DNA of 64,000 nt from positions 3,542,398-3,606,397 of the forward strand of contig NW_003314266.1 of the NCBI RefSeq assembly GCF_000143415.4, written 5' to 3'. This document shows, piece by piece, positions 43,419-55,083 of this stretch. The notes beneath the pieces are model-generated. The model saw nothing but the letters and a program-made list of their open reading frames with translations. It searched no databases and had not been told where the DNA came from. This DNA comes from Selaginella moellendorffii (lineage: Eukaryota > Streptophyta > Lycopodiopsida > Selaginellales > Selaginellaceae). The position numbers were made by a program, and so were the translations under genes. Positions within the stretch are counted from its first letter, which is position 1. Every line of letters starts with the position of its first letter.

Positions 43419-45347
43419 CTAAGATTCATAGCAGCAGAGATTGGAGAGCATCACGTATGGCGCGGACAGCCCGCGCGTTAGAGGGCTTTCCACCTCCATG
43501 GCGTTCTTGGCAGCCATGGCAGCCTTCTCCAAGCTCTCGTGGTAATTGGGCGCACCCAGCAAGGCCGCCCACGTCTCCGCATCCGGCGCAAACGGCATTG
43601 CCGCGATGAGTTCCTCCGCATCGCGGATCCGCCCAGCTCGCGCGAGTGCATTGATAATGCACGAGTAGTGGTTCTTCGATGGCGCCAATCCGTGTGCCGC
43701 GATCGCCAGCCCAAATTCGCGCAGCCCCTGCTCTCCCGCGTGGCCGCGCGCGGCTAGAACGCTCAGCAGCGTGATCTCGTCGGGCCGGAAGCCCTCTAGC
43801 GCCATGGATTCCACCAGCGCGATCGCTGACGCTGGATCTCCCGCCTGGGAGTATGCCGCGACGATCGAATTCCAGGATACGATGCTCTTGATCGGCATCG
43901 CATCGAAGAGCTCTCGCGCGCGATCCAAATGCCCCAGCTGGGCGTGCATGCTCAGCAAGCACGTCCACGCCACCACGCCCCTCTCGGGCATCCTCTGGAA
44001 TATCCCGTGCGCGCGGGGTATATTCCCGGCCGAGGAATATCCTTGGAGGATCGTGTTCCACGAGACATCGTCCCACTTGGGCATATTCTCGAACGTGGCA
44101 TCGGCATCCTCCAGCTGGCCGTTTCGGGAGTAGAGAGCCACCATGGCGTTGTGCGAGACGATGTCTCTGTGGGGCATTGCCTCGAAGAGAATCTTTCCAT
44201 CGTGGAGATTCCCAGACTCGGCATATGCCGTAATCAGTGTGTTCCAGGAGATTACGTCCCAGCGTGGCATCCGGTCGAACATCTGCTGCACATTCTGGAA
44301 GTGGAACTTTTCAGTGAATCCAGCCAGCATTGCGTTCCAGCTGATGGGATCTCTTCCATCCATCTCGTCGAAAATCCGCTTGGCCAATTCTGTGTCGCTC
44401 CTGTGGAACAATGCCCGGATCATGAGCGTTGATGAAATTGTGTCTTTCTGTGGCATTAACTCAAACATGGATTGAGCTTTGTCCATCTCCCCAGTTTCAA
44501 CGTGGCCAGAGAGAATGGCAGCAAATGTGATTGCATCCCTCTCTGGAATCCTGTTGAAGACATCGTAGGCTTCCTTGAGATTGCTGTGGTCCGAATAAGC
44601 TTGGATCATCGTGTTCCAAGAAACTAGGGTTCTCTGAGGCATCCAATCAAACAAGTTCTTAACATCTTCCAAATGCCCAATTCTGGCATTCACTGCTATC
44701 ATCTCGTTACAGGAGACAACATTCCACTCTGGCATTTTTGCAGCGGCTTCTTTGGCTTCAAGTAACAACATACTGTGATTTACTCCAAATACTGTGTTTC
44801 GAGAAGTGATATTCACCGAGGATGCCTGATTAAACACTTGGAACGTATCCTCCATTTTACCGCTTTGGGTAAATGCGGCAACAAGGATGATCCAAGAGAG
44901 TACGTTTCTTTCTGGCATTGAATCAAACAATTCCTTAGCTTCAACGTGATTCCCGTGGTGTGCATAGACAGTTATCATGGCATTGAAAGTTACCAGATCC
45001 CTCTTTGGCATAGCATCAAACATGTTTCTCGCGGATTCCAGATGCCCATTCTGAGCATATGCGTGGATCATGAGGCTCCACGAGTATAGATTAAGTTGGC
45101 GGATGCCCATGAATGCCTGGGACGCATCCTCCACGCTTCCAAGCCTTCCGTACACCTGGATCATCGTGTTGGCGAGAAACCTATTGTCGCAGTGATCGCT
45201 GTGGACGATATGGGCGTGGAGGCGCTTGGCATCGGTATAGTTTTTGCATTCTTTGAGGAGCTTGTGGAATCGGTCCTGCCCACGCAGCGCATTCATATCA
45301 TTCGATGGAATCGCGGGGAACGGAGCTCCAGCCCACCAAGGATTCAT
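43419..45347 (-). CDS. Pentatricopeptide repeat protein, head-to-head with its neighbour
   Basis: Intronless PPR protein of 642 codons from the first ATG (45347), or 625 from the internal ATG at 45296. Some 17 repeats of 31-35 residues run through the protein, mostly of the S type with pairs such as MPKRDLVTFNAMITVYAHHG and MPQRTLVSWNTMIQAYSDHS. The last part, with DEITLLSVLAARGHAGE, HYSCIINALARAGRIRDAEE and AETWAALLGA, is the usual P-L-S end leading to an E region that stops at YVMLSNLCCYES. Expected role is binding and processing or editing of organelle RNA. The N-terminus resembles that of the plus-strand gene starting at 45305 (FLANTMIQVYGRLGSVEDA against FLANLLVQMYGKCGSVDDA). From the 45347 start, 43 bp of the two coding sequences overlap; from 45296 the start codons are 8 bp apart. 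Confidence 0.88.
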   Translation of the reverse strand: MNPWWAGAPFPAIPSNDMNALRGQDRFHKLLKECKNYTDAKRLHAHIVHSDHCDNRFLANTMIQVYGRLGSVEDASQAFMGIRQLNLYSWSLMIHAYAQNGHLESARNMFDAMPKRDLVTFNAMITVYAHHGNHVEAKELFDSMPERNVLSWIILVAAFTQSGKMEDTFQVFNQASSVNITSRNTVFGVNHSMLLLEAKEAAAKMPEWNVVSCNEMIAVNARIGHLEDVKNLFDWMPQRTLVSWNTMIQAYSDHSNLKEAYDVFNRIPERDAITFAAILSGHVETGEMDKAQSMFELMPQKDTISSTLMIRALFHRSDTELAKRIFDEMDGRDPISWNAMLAGFTEKFHFQNVQQMFDRMPRWDVISWNTLITAYAESGNLHDGKILFEAMPHRDIVSHNAMVALYSRNGQLEDADATFENMPKWDDVSWNTILQGYSSAGNIPRAHGIFQRMPERGVVAWTCLLSMHAQLGHLDRARELFDAMPIKSIVSWNSIVAAYSQAGDPASAIALVESMALEGFRPDEITLLSVLAARGHAGEQGLREFGLAIAAHGLAPSKNHYSCIINALARAGRIRDAEELIAAMPFAPDAETWAALLGAPNYHESLEKAAMAAKNAMEVESPLTRGLSAPYVMLSNLCCYES

Positions 45348-47575
45348 TCGCCAGGATCATCAAGTCTTGCGCCATCGCTGGGAATCTCACCCAGGGACGG
45401 CGAATTCACTCGCAGATTCTTCAGAGCAGCCACTCTAGCGACACGTTTCTAGCGAATCTTTTGGTGCAAATGTATGGGAAGTGCGGGAGTGTTGACGATG
45501 CAGCGAAGGTTTTCGAGCGGATCAAGCGCCTCAACTCTTTTTCCTGGAGCATTATGATTCAAGCATATGCCCAAAACGGGCATCTTGCTCAAGCACAAGC
45601 TTTGTTCGATCGAATGCCGGGAAAAAACCTGGAATCTTGGAATGCATTGCTCACTGCTTATGCCAGATCTGGAAAACTGGAGAAAGCCCAAGAGATTTTT
45701 GACAGCATGCCTGTGAAGAACACCGTCACCATCAATGCGATGCTCTCCGCATATGCCACAAACGGGCATATTGGCGATGCTTGGAATCTTTTCGAGACAA
45801 TGGGGCATCGCGACCGAATATCCTGGAACACAATGCTTCAGGGATTTTCTCTCAGTGGTCAGCTTGCAAAATTAAAGGATCTTTTTTATGATATGCCATC
45901 TCCAGATGTAGTTTCATGGACTTGTGTGATTACAGCATATGCCCAACACGGGCATTTGGAATATGCCCGTGCCATGTTTGATGCGGCGCCCGTACGGAAC
46001 GAGGTCACCTGGAACTCCATGATCACTGCGTACGGAGAGAATGCCGATGTTTCGGAAGCAAAAGTTTTGTTTGATTCGATGCCAAATCCAAATGTTGTGT
46101 CGTGGAACGCTCTCGTCCAAGCCTATGTCAATGCAGATGATTTCCGGGGAGCAAAGGTGGTGTTTGATCTAATTCCGGAACCGAATGTTATTTCGTGGAC
46201 CACCATGCTTGCTGCTTATGCCCAAAGCGGCCAACTTGAGAAAGCGAAGAGAATTTTCGAAGATATGCCGCAAAAGAACGTTGTTTCCTGGACTGTTATG
46301 CTCTCTGCTTATGCCGAAAACGGGCATTTACGAGATGCAGAGATTCTCTTTGAGCATATACCACAAAAGAACAATCTGACTTGGAACGCAATGTTGCTGG
46401 CTTACGTCCAAAGAGGTGATATAGAGATGGCGAAGAGATTCTTTGACAAGATTCCTTCTCCATGTACAATAGCCTGGAACACAATGCTTCAAGTGTTTAC
46501 CCAGCGTGGAAATCTGGACGAAGCTTTGGCTTTCTTTGAGCATATTCCCGATAAAAACTCCACGTCATGGACAACTATGATTCTTGCTCTCGCGAAGAAT
46601 GGTCGAATAGATGAAGCAAAAGCTATGTTTGTAAAGTCACTACCTCTCTACGATCTTGTGTCTTGGACTGCATTGCTTGGCGGCTATGCTCAAACTTGCG
46701 ATGGATTTGTGGAGGAGGCCAAAGCAATCTTTGAAGCTATGCCAGAATGGGATATGGTAACTTGGAACACTATGATTTCGGTTTATGGCTTGAACAATCG
46801 CTTAGAAAACGCTAGAGCCTTGTTTGATTCCATGCCAGCATGGGATATAGTTACATGGAACACACTGCTTTCTATCTATGCCCAATCTGGATATAGCGAA
46901 GAATGTAAAAACCTCTTTGAAAGTATGCCATTCTTAACAGCGATATCTGTAAATGCAATGATATTGGGGTGTGATTCTCTCCAGGAGTCCAAGAGTTACT
47001 TTGATACGTGCATACCTCCTGGAGAGAGGGATATTCTTTGCTGGAGTTCTATGATGCTTGCATATACCCGGGCTGGGCATATACTCAGAGCGAAGAGAAT
47101 GTTTGATGGGATGCCCGAAAAGGACTTGGTGGTGTGGAATATGATGGTGGAGGCGTATGGACAAGGTGGTCATGGAGACAACGCTGTGGATGTGTTTAGA
47201 AAAATGGAGGTGGAGGGTATCAAGCCTGATAAGATTGCTTATGTGAGTGTCTTGGCAGCTTGCAGCCATGGAGGTCTTTTGGATGAGGCTTGTGCGAATT
47301 TCTCCAACATGAGCGATGCGCATGGATATGTTCCTGAGGATCAGCATTTGTGTTGCTTGGTGGATGTTCTTGGGAGGACCGGGAAGTTGAAAGAGGCCGA
47401 GGAGTTGATCGAGGCTATGCCGTGTGAGATTGGATCCGTGGCTTGGGAGTGCTTGCTTGGAGCTTGTAAAATCTATAAGAATGCCGAGTATGGGCAAAAG
47501 GCAGTCCAGAAGATTGGAGCTTTGGTACCAGAGAAGGCCACTTTGTACTTGTCTATTGAAGCTATATCCCAATAA
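45305..47575 (+). CDS. Pentatricopeptide repeat protein, divergent partner
   Basis: Intronless PPR protein, 756 aa. About 20 repeats are visible, largely short S repeats of 31 residues (MPGKNLESWNALLTAYARSG, MPQKNVVSWTVMLSAYAENG, MPEWDMVTWNTMISVYGLNN). Near the end are GIKPDKIAYVSVLAACSHGG, the HLCCLVDVLGRTGKLKEAEE repeat and an E-like WECLLGACKIYKNAEYGQ. The C-terminus ends LYLSIEAISQ, short of the usual E continuation, so there is no E+ or DYW domain. The stop at 47573 is only 55 bp from the end of the convergent ABC transporter gene. Same class as the minus-strand gene whose 5' end it overlaps; together they look like an inverted duplication. Confidence 0.9.
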   Translation: MESRGTELQPTKDSFARIIKSCAIAGNLTQGRRIHSQILQSSHSSDTFLANLLVQMYGKCGSVDDAAKVFERIKRLNSFSWSIMIQAYAQNGHLAQAQALFDRMPGKNLESWNALLTAYARSGKLEKAQEIFDSMPVKNTVTINAMLSAYATNGHIGDAWNLFETMGHRDRISWNTMLQGFSLSGQLAKLKDLFYDMPSPDVVSWTCVITAYAQHGHLEYARAMFDAAPVRNEVTWNSMITAYGENADVSEAKVLFDSMPNPNVVSWNALVQAYVNADDFRGAKVVFDLIPEPNVISWTTMLAAYAQSGQLEKAKRIFEDMPQKNVVSWTVMLSAYAENGHLRDAEILFEHIPQKNNLTWNAMLLAYVQRGDIEMAKRFFDKIPSPCTIAWNTMLQVFTQRGNLDEALAFFEHIPDKNSTSWTTMILALAKNGRIDEAKAMFVKSLPLYDLVSWTALLGGYAQTCDGFVEEAKAIFEAMPEWDMVTWNTMISVYGLNNRLENARALFDSMPAWDIVTWNTLLSIYAQSGYSEECKNLFESMPFLTAISVNAMILGCDSLQESKSYFDTCIPPGERDILCWSSMMLAYTRAGHILRAKRMFDGMPEKDLVVWNMMVEAYGQGGHGDNAVDVFRKMEVEGIKPDKIAYVSVLAACSHGGLLDEACANFSNMSDAHGYVPEDQHLCCLVDVLGRTGKLKEAEELIEAMPCEIGSVAWECLLGACKIYKNAEYGQKAVQKIGALVPEKATLYLSIEAISQ

Positions 47576-47630
47576 AAAGACCCTCGCGGGCGTCAACTCC
47601 AAATCGAAAACTTGTAAATGAAGACGAACC

Positions 47631-50600
47631 TCATTTTACGGCTTCAGCCAAAGAGCTAAACTTTGATCCTTTGTCACGCAAGAGCGCCTGTGGATCACCT
47701 TGTTCTACCTGTAATGGAAAACCGATTCATGCTTTCCTAAAAAGTTTATTGCTTCACGTACCAGTCGGCCTTGGTCCAGGACGAGAACTCTCTGGAGATC
47801 AGAGATAGTTGAAAGGCGATGGGCAATCGTGACCACCGTAACGTCTTGGCATTCGTGCGCGATGGCTCTCTTTAAAAGGCGGGTTGTCTCCGGATCCACA
47901 TTTGCCGTGCATTCGTCCAAGCATAAGATCTGTAGCGAAAGTTCGTTATAATGGAGCAAACAAGACCAGGGAGCTGGCTTACGCGAGAGCGCTTGAGAAG
48001 CGAACGAGCAAGGCAGAGAAGTTGTCGCTGGCCTACAGAGAAGCTCTCGCCACATTCTCGTACTTGAGTATCCAGTCCCGCGGACTCCACTGCAGGCTTA
48101 AGGTGGCACTTTGCTATCATCTCCCAGAGCACGCAATCGCTGGCCTGTCCTGTTGGATCCAAGTTCTCCCTGACAACAGCAACATGTTAGAACTTTTCAG
48201 CCAGCACGTAGAAAAGCATCCTACCTCACCGTTCCTTCAAACAGGAAAGGACTTTGAGGAACGACCGAGAGGCTTTCTCGGAGTCGATGGAGGCTGAGTT
48301 TTGAGATATCAAAGCCATCGATCATGATTCGGCCAAAACTTATAGGCCTCAGTCGAAAGAGCGCACAAAGGATGCTGGATTTTCCTGCACCTGTTCTTCC
48401 TGCGATGCCTACCTGCGGTATCATCAGCGTCAACGACAGGCTCTGGAAGTTTTTAATACCTTCTCTCCTGCAGCGATTTTGAAGGAGATGTCAATCAGGG
48501 CGGGAGGTAATTCAGGACGATACACGAGCTTTACGTTTTCAAACTCCACTTCTCCATTCTCTGGCCAGTTCTCGGGAAGATGGCCATCTTCTAGTTCTTG
48601 TTTGTCACCCTTTTCTGGAACTTCTATGTCGATCATTAGATACTGTAAGCATTACGTTAGAAGACAGGTTTTATAAAACTCACGAACCTGTTGCACACGC
48701 TCAACGGACACCATCTCTTTCTCGGTCTCGGAAAATGCAGTGAGAAGATTGCTGAGAAGGGAAATAACTGGCGCAGCGTATGACAATGCCAAACCAATCT
48801 GCGTGGATCTCACAAGAGAAACAAAGATGACAAAACTTCTTTCGTGTTTCATACCAAACCAGCAGTCGTTGAGTTGATAAGTGAATCTCTGTCACGGCTC
48901 AGAACAGCCATCATGCTCACGAAAAAGACTAGAAACGCTGCCATTATCTGCAAGCAAGCTAAAAACTGTCAGCCTTGGTAAACTCACAACGGAGCTGTAG
49001 CACCTGGAGCCGAATGGACAGCCACAAGCTTGCTGCGATTTCAGAGAAAGACGCCCGCTGATTCGCTTCGACAAAAGCAACGTTTTGTGCCAAGAACATA
49101 TCCTGGGAATGTATGAAGATGAACAACACCAAATGTGGATGAAAACCATCACAAACCTGTCGTTGAAATGCTCGGATGGTCGAGGCACCGTCTAGAGCTT
49201 CACTGAATGACGCATATATTGGGGACCGGGACACGCTATCAAGCCGCCGCAGCTCACGAGACGTTTCTCGGTAGAATCTCTGCATTTTTTTATGGTTTAT
49301 TATTCACAGTAAGAAAACCACCCAAGAGCGAACCTGAATCCTGAAATAAATAAGACCAAGAGGTATAAGAAGCACCACGATTTCCCACTGAAGAAACAAC
49401 GTAAGCCAGACTAAGAAACCTGCTTGAAACTTACTTGGACAAGGCAGAGAACAATTAGAATTCCCAGAAGGCTGAAGCAATGCGCAAGTAATATATTCGC
49501 AATGAAAGGAAGGGAATCATCAATTGTATACAAATCCGAAGAAAACCTGCAATGACTATTGAGGCTTTGCAAATATAACACTCTTTACCTGTTAAGGATG
49601 CGTCCAACGGGGTTCTTCTCGAAAAACAAAATCGACGCTCTAAGGATATTGTTTAGCAGAGTTTCATGCACTTGGAATGCTGCACGTAAACCTCCGCATG
49701 CGAATGAAAATGCCCGCAGCAGAGTGAATAAGGAATTGAGACCACCTATAACAAAAAGAATATTCTGCACCGTCGACAATCCATTCGTGGTCAAGGCACA
49801 AAAAGAAAAAACAGCTCACCAAGTAAAACTTCACAGAATGATGGTGATCACTGCTTGAAGTTTTGTCAACCCAGTGAGCCAGCCACCAGTCGTTTCCATT
49901 CTTTGTTGCCTGCATCAAGCTTGTACTAGCAACTGTCACTGCTACGATGGAACAGCCAGTAAAAACCGCATAAGTCCTGCACGTTAAGTAACACCAATGT
50001 CAAGCACAGACGAAACAAGGGAGAGAACTAGCCTGTAAACAGTTGCCTTTACTCGTCCATAATCTCGAGCTTCTTCTTCCACCAGAGAGAAAGATTTCGC
50101 TTCTCGATCATTGCCACAAAATGTACGATCCTCATATGGCGTTGGCTCTGTATCAACCTCAATCTCTGACTGGTTATTATCGGAGTTTAAGTGCTTGCAC
50201 GGTGCACTTGTAATGCATTTTGCATGCCCGTTTTCCACGAGAACTACAATGTCAGCAAGCGATGCTGCCTGAGATATCAAACACATATCAGATTAAACAA
50301 AGAAAAACAAACAAATCGTCAACCTGGTGATGGTGTGTGCATAAAACTCGAGTCTTGTCGCGTAACAAAGGCCCTTGAATCGCGTGATGCATAAGCCAGG
50401 CAGCTACATGTGGATCGACAGCGCTGAGCGGATCGTCAAGCAAGTAGATGTCACAATCTTGATAAATCGCCCTGTGGCCACGGCAGTTTGTAAAGCGCTG
50501 TACTTGTACCAGAAAAAAGATTCTCACCTTGCAAGTGCCAAGCGAGCCTTTTGTCCACCGGATAGATTGCATCCTCGTTCGCCTATCTCACTCAAATCTT

Positions 50601-53358
50601 TCTTGTGCATGAGTTCCACGTCAAAATCAAGAGAGCACGCTCTTACAACCTGATCGTATCTGCAAAATAATTGCAGCTCAAAGCTTTCACAAGAACAAGT
50701 TACCCACCTGTCTTCGACATAGAGCCGTCCAAAAAGAATATTTTCCCGCAGAGATCCAGATCTTATCCAAGGGGTCTGCAAGGAGTGGACACAGGTATTA
50801 AATCACCAAAAGAGATCTGTTTCGATTGGACCTGTGAAACAAATGCAGTAGAACCCGAGACATAGACAGAATCTTGTTCACAATTCATCTCGTTTAAGAT
50901 TGCGTGAAGAAGGGAACTCTTCCCAGATCCCACCTGCATCAACTTGTTATACAGAGAAAGCCTTGCGACGTAACTTACTTGGCCGAGAACGACCACCAGT
51001 GATCCTTTTGGAATATCGAGTGAGATCCTTTTCAGAGTCGGCAAAGAAGAGGAAGCAGACCAGCTAAAGTCCATCTCAGACACCTTTAAGGCCGTATTGC
51101 TGTCCATCTCAGGCGTGGTTCGAGAAAAAGTTTGTGAGGAATCGGGAGAGCTCAAAAAACGTTGCAGCCTCTGAATAGACACCCATGCCTGGTTTGCTTT
51201 CGTCGTCAAGGCATGAAGAGAACGCAAAACAGATCAAGCAGCTTACCTCTACGATTCCAGTAATAACCCATGGAAAAGAGTTCAGTGGAGAAATTAAAAT
51301 GTTGAAAAGAGCAAGGCTGGTGAACACCTGAGCAGAGAAATACAGTCAGTCAGTCAGCTTTTGCAGGCAATGATAGTGACCGTGGCTGCATCCAGAGTAT
51401 GTCCTAGGAACGTAAACAATCCAAACGTAAGGACCGAGAATAAAGTCGGTGTGCACGCCCAGAAATAAACGCATAAAGCATCCAAGTATTTACGCGTCTG
51501 CAGGAAAAGACTGAAAGTTCAATCGGTATCTTAGCAAGGCCAGACACTTACGGACAAGTGCCTCATTTCCTCGTTTCTGACTGTCCTGATTTTATGACCA
51601 AAAAACGTTTCCCAGGCATACATCTTCACAGTCCAAATGTGAGTCAAAAGCTCACTTGTTCTCCGGATCCTGACATCCATGGAAGATTAAACAAGAACTT
51701 TTAAAACATTTCACAAGTCACCTCTCGTCTTTCTGAGCCATCATAAAAGTGTTTGCTTCACCAATTTTCACAGCTATCCATCGGTTCACTGCGTACCGAA
51801 TTGTTAGCTTCGTCAAATGAAACCAAAACAGAAATTACCCGGTATGAGAAGGATAACCACGGCAAACCCCGCTAAAAAGGAGTACTTGACTTGCATGTAA
51901 AGCATACACAAGGCCACAACTATCTGCAATGGAAGACTAGCCTTTAAAACGTTAATTCTAGCTCGTGAAAGAACACAAATGCTTACCTCCACAAGTCATG
52001 CACACTTGAAAAGAGATTAATCGTCCTGTCGGCATCTACAGACATCAGCGTTTGGATTTCTCCAGTGGAAAAAGAGTTGCGCTGAGCAACACGTATGCTC
52101 AAAGCCTGTGGATCTTTCACTCAGACAGTATCCAAGACAATTTAAGTCGAGCCTACCTTGCGATAGACAATTGTTGTTAATCCTGCCTTTAACTTTAGCC
52201 TCAGCCTTGCTACTAGAAAACTGTAGTGTGTTCCCATAAATCCTCTAGCAACAAAGCAAATTAGCTGCCACGCAAACCAACCAAACAAGCAATTCTACCT
52301 CAACAGCGAAATACCTCCGATTCCACAAGCATACCAATAGCCACGTCCATGGCTGGTATGTTTACCTTTAAACCAACACCTTAAAACACAAATAGATGTC
52401 AAGGAGAACAAGCTCACCAGATTGCAGATACTTCATTATTGCATTGAGAAACAATGGGCCCGAGAAACTGAGGCAGTCATTGACAACCTACAAATACTTG
52501 TTTTTTCAGTAAGTAGAGAATTGTAGTCAAACCTTCAACAGTCCGATGAAGAAAAAACTCCATCCATAAGACCGGAAGATCGCCCAGAACAGCGACTTGT
52601 TTTCTGATTCTAAACAAGCTTCCCACAGTCGATCGCGGCATACTTCTGGATCGAGGTCCCCGGGCAATGGAAATAAATCGTCTTGGCAAAGTTGCTTGCC
52701 AGAACCAGCATTCATGAGAGGATTCACCCATGAAAACGTTAGTGTGCTCCAGATCGAGGCACTCTAAAAAGGAGATGAAGTTTTAGAAGGAAAAGATCCT
52801 TGAGACAAGCACACCTGAGATGACGATGAAGCAGACTGTAGCAGAGGCTCTCTCTCTCCCTGTTTGAAGCTGTAGCAAAACTTGGCAACTTGTACAAGGA
52901 GCTCTGGTCAAAGAAAGAGCTTCTCACCTGTCTGATCCAAGCAAAGATAGAACCATGCTGGGAAGACTCGAATCAATCCTTCCCGAGGAAACCACCTCGA
53001 TTACCTTCACGAGGAAAAAAAAGGCAGCGATCGCCGATCAAAGCACTATCACAGCTTACCAGCACTACTCAGCTTGAGAGAGGAATAAATCCTTCGCTCC
53101 TGAAGAAGCAAGAAAAGTTCTAGCTTCTCAGAACGAAAAATCTTAAAACCGTCACTTACCTCGCGCCAGGCAACTCCCTGGCTCATACATTGTCGATGCT
53201 TAGCTCAAAAGCAGAGTGATCGCTTCCAAATGAGCTGAATAACAAGCACATCCAGCTACAAACCATAAAAAAAACTCTCGAATGATGATCACGCGTGATG
53301 ATAAAAAAGGAAATCGTACCTGTGCGCACAAAGAGATTCCTGACGCTGATGGATCCAT
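47631..53358 (-). CDS. ABCC (MRP) family ABC transporter, many exons
   Basis: ATP-driven exporter of conjugates, usually in the vacuolar membrane, closest in pattern to the plant ABCC13/animal ABCC10 branch. At least 25 short exons on the minus strand carry a continuous protein from TMD1 to the C-terminus. The frame-preserving core runs from [12 protein letters not shown] (about 52880) through [15 protein letters not shown]1 has Walker [10 protein letters not shown] (split by an intron, about 50930), [13 protein letters not shown] and [16 protein letters not shown]2 follows ([25 protein letters not shown]). NBD2 has [11 protein letters not shown] (48400), [25 protein letters not shown] and IAHRLSTI. 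The last exon ([19 protein letters not shown]) ends at a TGA at 47631-47633. Introns are about 45-60 nt. The N-terminus is not resolved: an ATG at 53358 (MDPSASGIS) is a candidate, but I could not join it cleanly, and no TMD0 is evident. Exact exon list is therefore not given. Confidence 0.85.
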
Positions 53359-53589
53359 CCCCCGAAAAACACCATGCCCTAGCACCAAGAACGCGCGCCG
53401 AGGGAGAGCGAGCGAGTAAACCTAGCTCATGCTTTAGGTGGCATTTCCTGGGCCGAGAATCGATCCGGCGCCATCCAACGTTTTCCAAAAACTATTATTA
53501 GTCAGCGATGGTTAAAGGTAAGGTCAACAAGTCAAATCCAACTTGATTTCACTCTGGGTTTGGTCATAGTCTACCTGTGGCTCGACACC

Positions 53590-53790
53590 AAACTCAAAAC
53601 AACACGTCCTGGAGATTAATCCAGCACTTGAGAGTGATCAATCCCAACCAAGAACCACAGACTTACCATCTTGATCTGGAGGTAATCCGCGTATTGGGCT
53701 TCCACATGATCCATGGGTGATGAATACTTTCGCGAGAGCTAAAGTGCTCTGCTGAAATGCAAAAAAGAACTTCAGGTATGATCCAAAACA
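53590..53790. pseudogene. Rearranged fragments of the USP-like gene
   Basis: About 53590-53690 matches 60750-60875 (intron 2 and flanks of the USP-like gene) in the same orientation. About 53690-53780 matches the end of its exon 1 in the opposite orientation (CCATGGGTGATGAATACTTTCG, then AGAGCTAAAG and CTTCAG|GTATGATCC). The join of the two halves is an inversion breakpoint. No functional frame remains. Confidence 0.6.
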
Positions 53791-54479
53791 AGATGGGCTC
53801 TTCTGTTGATGATATCTACATTGTTGTAGCTCACTATTGATGAAGTGTAGCATTTTTGTTGTATTTTATCAAATCGAGTTGGCACTTGATACTCACATAA
53901 ACCTTTGTAGTAGCACTATACAGTGCTGTTTGAACCCGGGTTTGGCATGAGGATTTGCTCAACAGTTGAGCCAAGGCTGCAGAAGCGTGGAAGGAAAGGA
54001 AGGTCTGAGTTGTAGCTGTGAAGGGCGTAACTCTTGCAGTTACGTCTTAAAAAAAATTCTATTCGAAAAAAGGTTAGTATATTATATTTTAACCTTAACT
54101 ATTTTAATTCATTTCTTCTGTCACAAAAAAGCATCTATTAATCACAAGTATAAGGTAAAAGGAAAAGAGAGATGACAATGTTGAAGTTGCATCAAAGATG
54201 GCCCACTCATAAACAGCGTAGACTCCATGCCCACGCTTCCCAAGGTTTCTGAATGGTCCACAATTCAACCACGCCTCTGGAACGTCGGTCCAGACGAGAG
54301 GATAGAAGTCATAATGAAGCCACTTGAAGTTTCCATCTCCATCGCCATAGCCATTGCTATATATGACTCGACGATATGGCCAAGAACAAGCGGCTCAACT
54401 ATCACTAGTAAGACTCTTCCAGAAAAAACCACATAGGTTAACAAAAGACAGCAATCATGACTACTAACACTGATCCTAT
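53791..54479. other. Intergenic region without clear genes
   Basis: No gene is supported. AT-rich around 54060-54180, otherwise unremarkable. The open frame at 54227-54436 is not recognisable. Confidence 0.35.
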
Positions 54480-54972
54480 CATGGATGAAGACTTTCTTCC
54501 ATGGCCTCGCAGCAAAGGTGAAGAAGAATCCGACCTCTTATGAGAACTCCCAGGGACTTTTCGTGCCTCTTCTGGAAGTTGGACAAAGCTCCACAATTAA
54601 TGTACTCTTCAAGCACATCCAGGTTACAATCTCGTTTCGATCTGCGGCGGCCTCTGGTCTCCCGATACCGTAGCCAAGAGAGTCGCATTTCCTTTCAAGG
54701 GTTTCTTTCTATGTTTGCTTAACAGGGAATGCTATTGAAGGATACGGCAGTGATCTCTGAAACCAGTGACTCTTCATTAATTGTCAAAAGTTGAAACTTC
54801 CAGATGGTTGGTGAGAACTAATATCTCTTCTTCCTTTGGTTTGTATCACTCAGTCGTGATTGCTTGTGTGAAATTTTCTAACGGAACTATTGACTGGTCC
54901 GTCGGTGCATTGCTTGGCTACGCAGAAGGTGCGAAAGAGTGTGTGATCGCTTGGAAGCTTTCAGGTACCCCT

Positions 54973-55059
54973 TGTTACATGACACACCTCGCCACGTGTC
55001 CATTAGGGTTTTCCTGTTCTGTCCGCTAGCGCGGTGCGCTTTGATCCCGATTTGTCTCA
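54973..55059 (+). repeat. 5' LTR of the copia element
   Basis: 87 bp from TGTTACATG to TTGTCTCA, identical to the right LTR except one base. It contains CCACGTGTCC, a G-box-like core. Confidence 0.95.
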
Positions 55060-55083
55060 TGGTATCGGAGCTGGGATAGCGCT

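Noticed and set aside
47424-47621. Alternative frame at the end of the plus-strand PPR gene as sign of a frameshift
   Set aside because: The alternative frame gives no better E-domain continuation, so a frameshift is not supported; the short C-terminus may be real.
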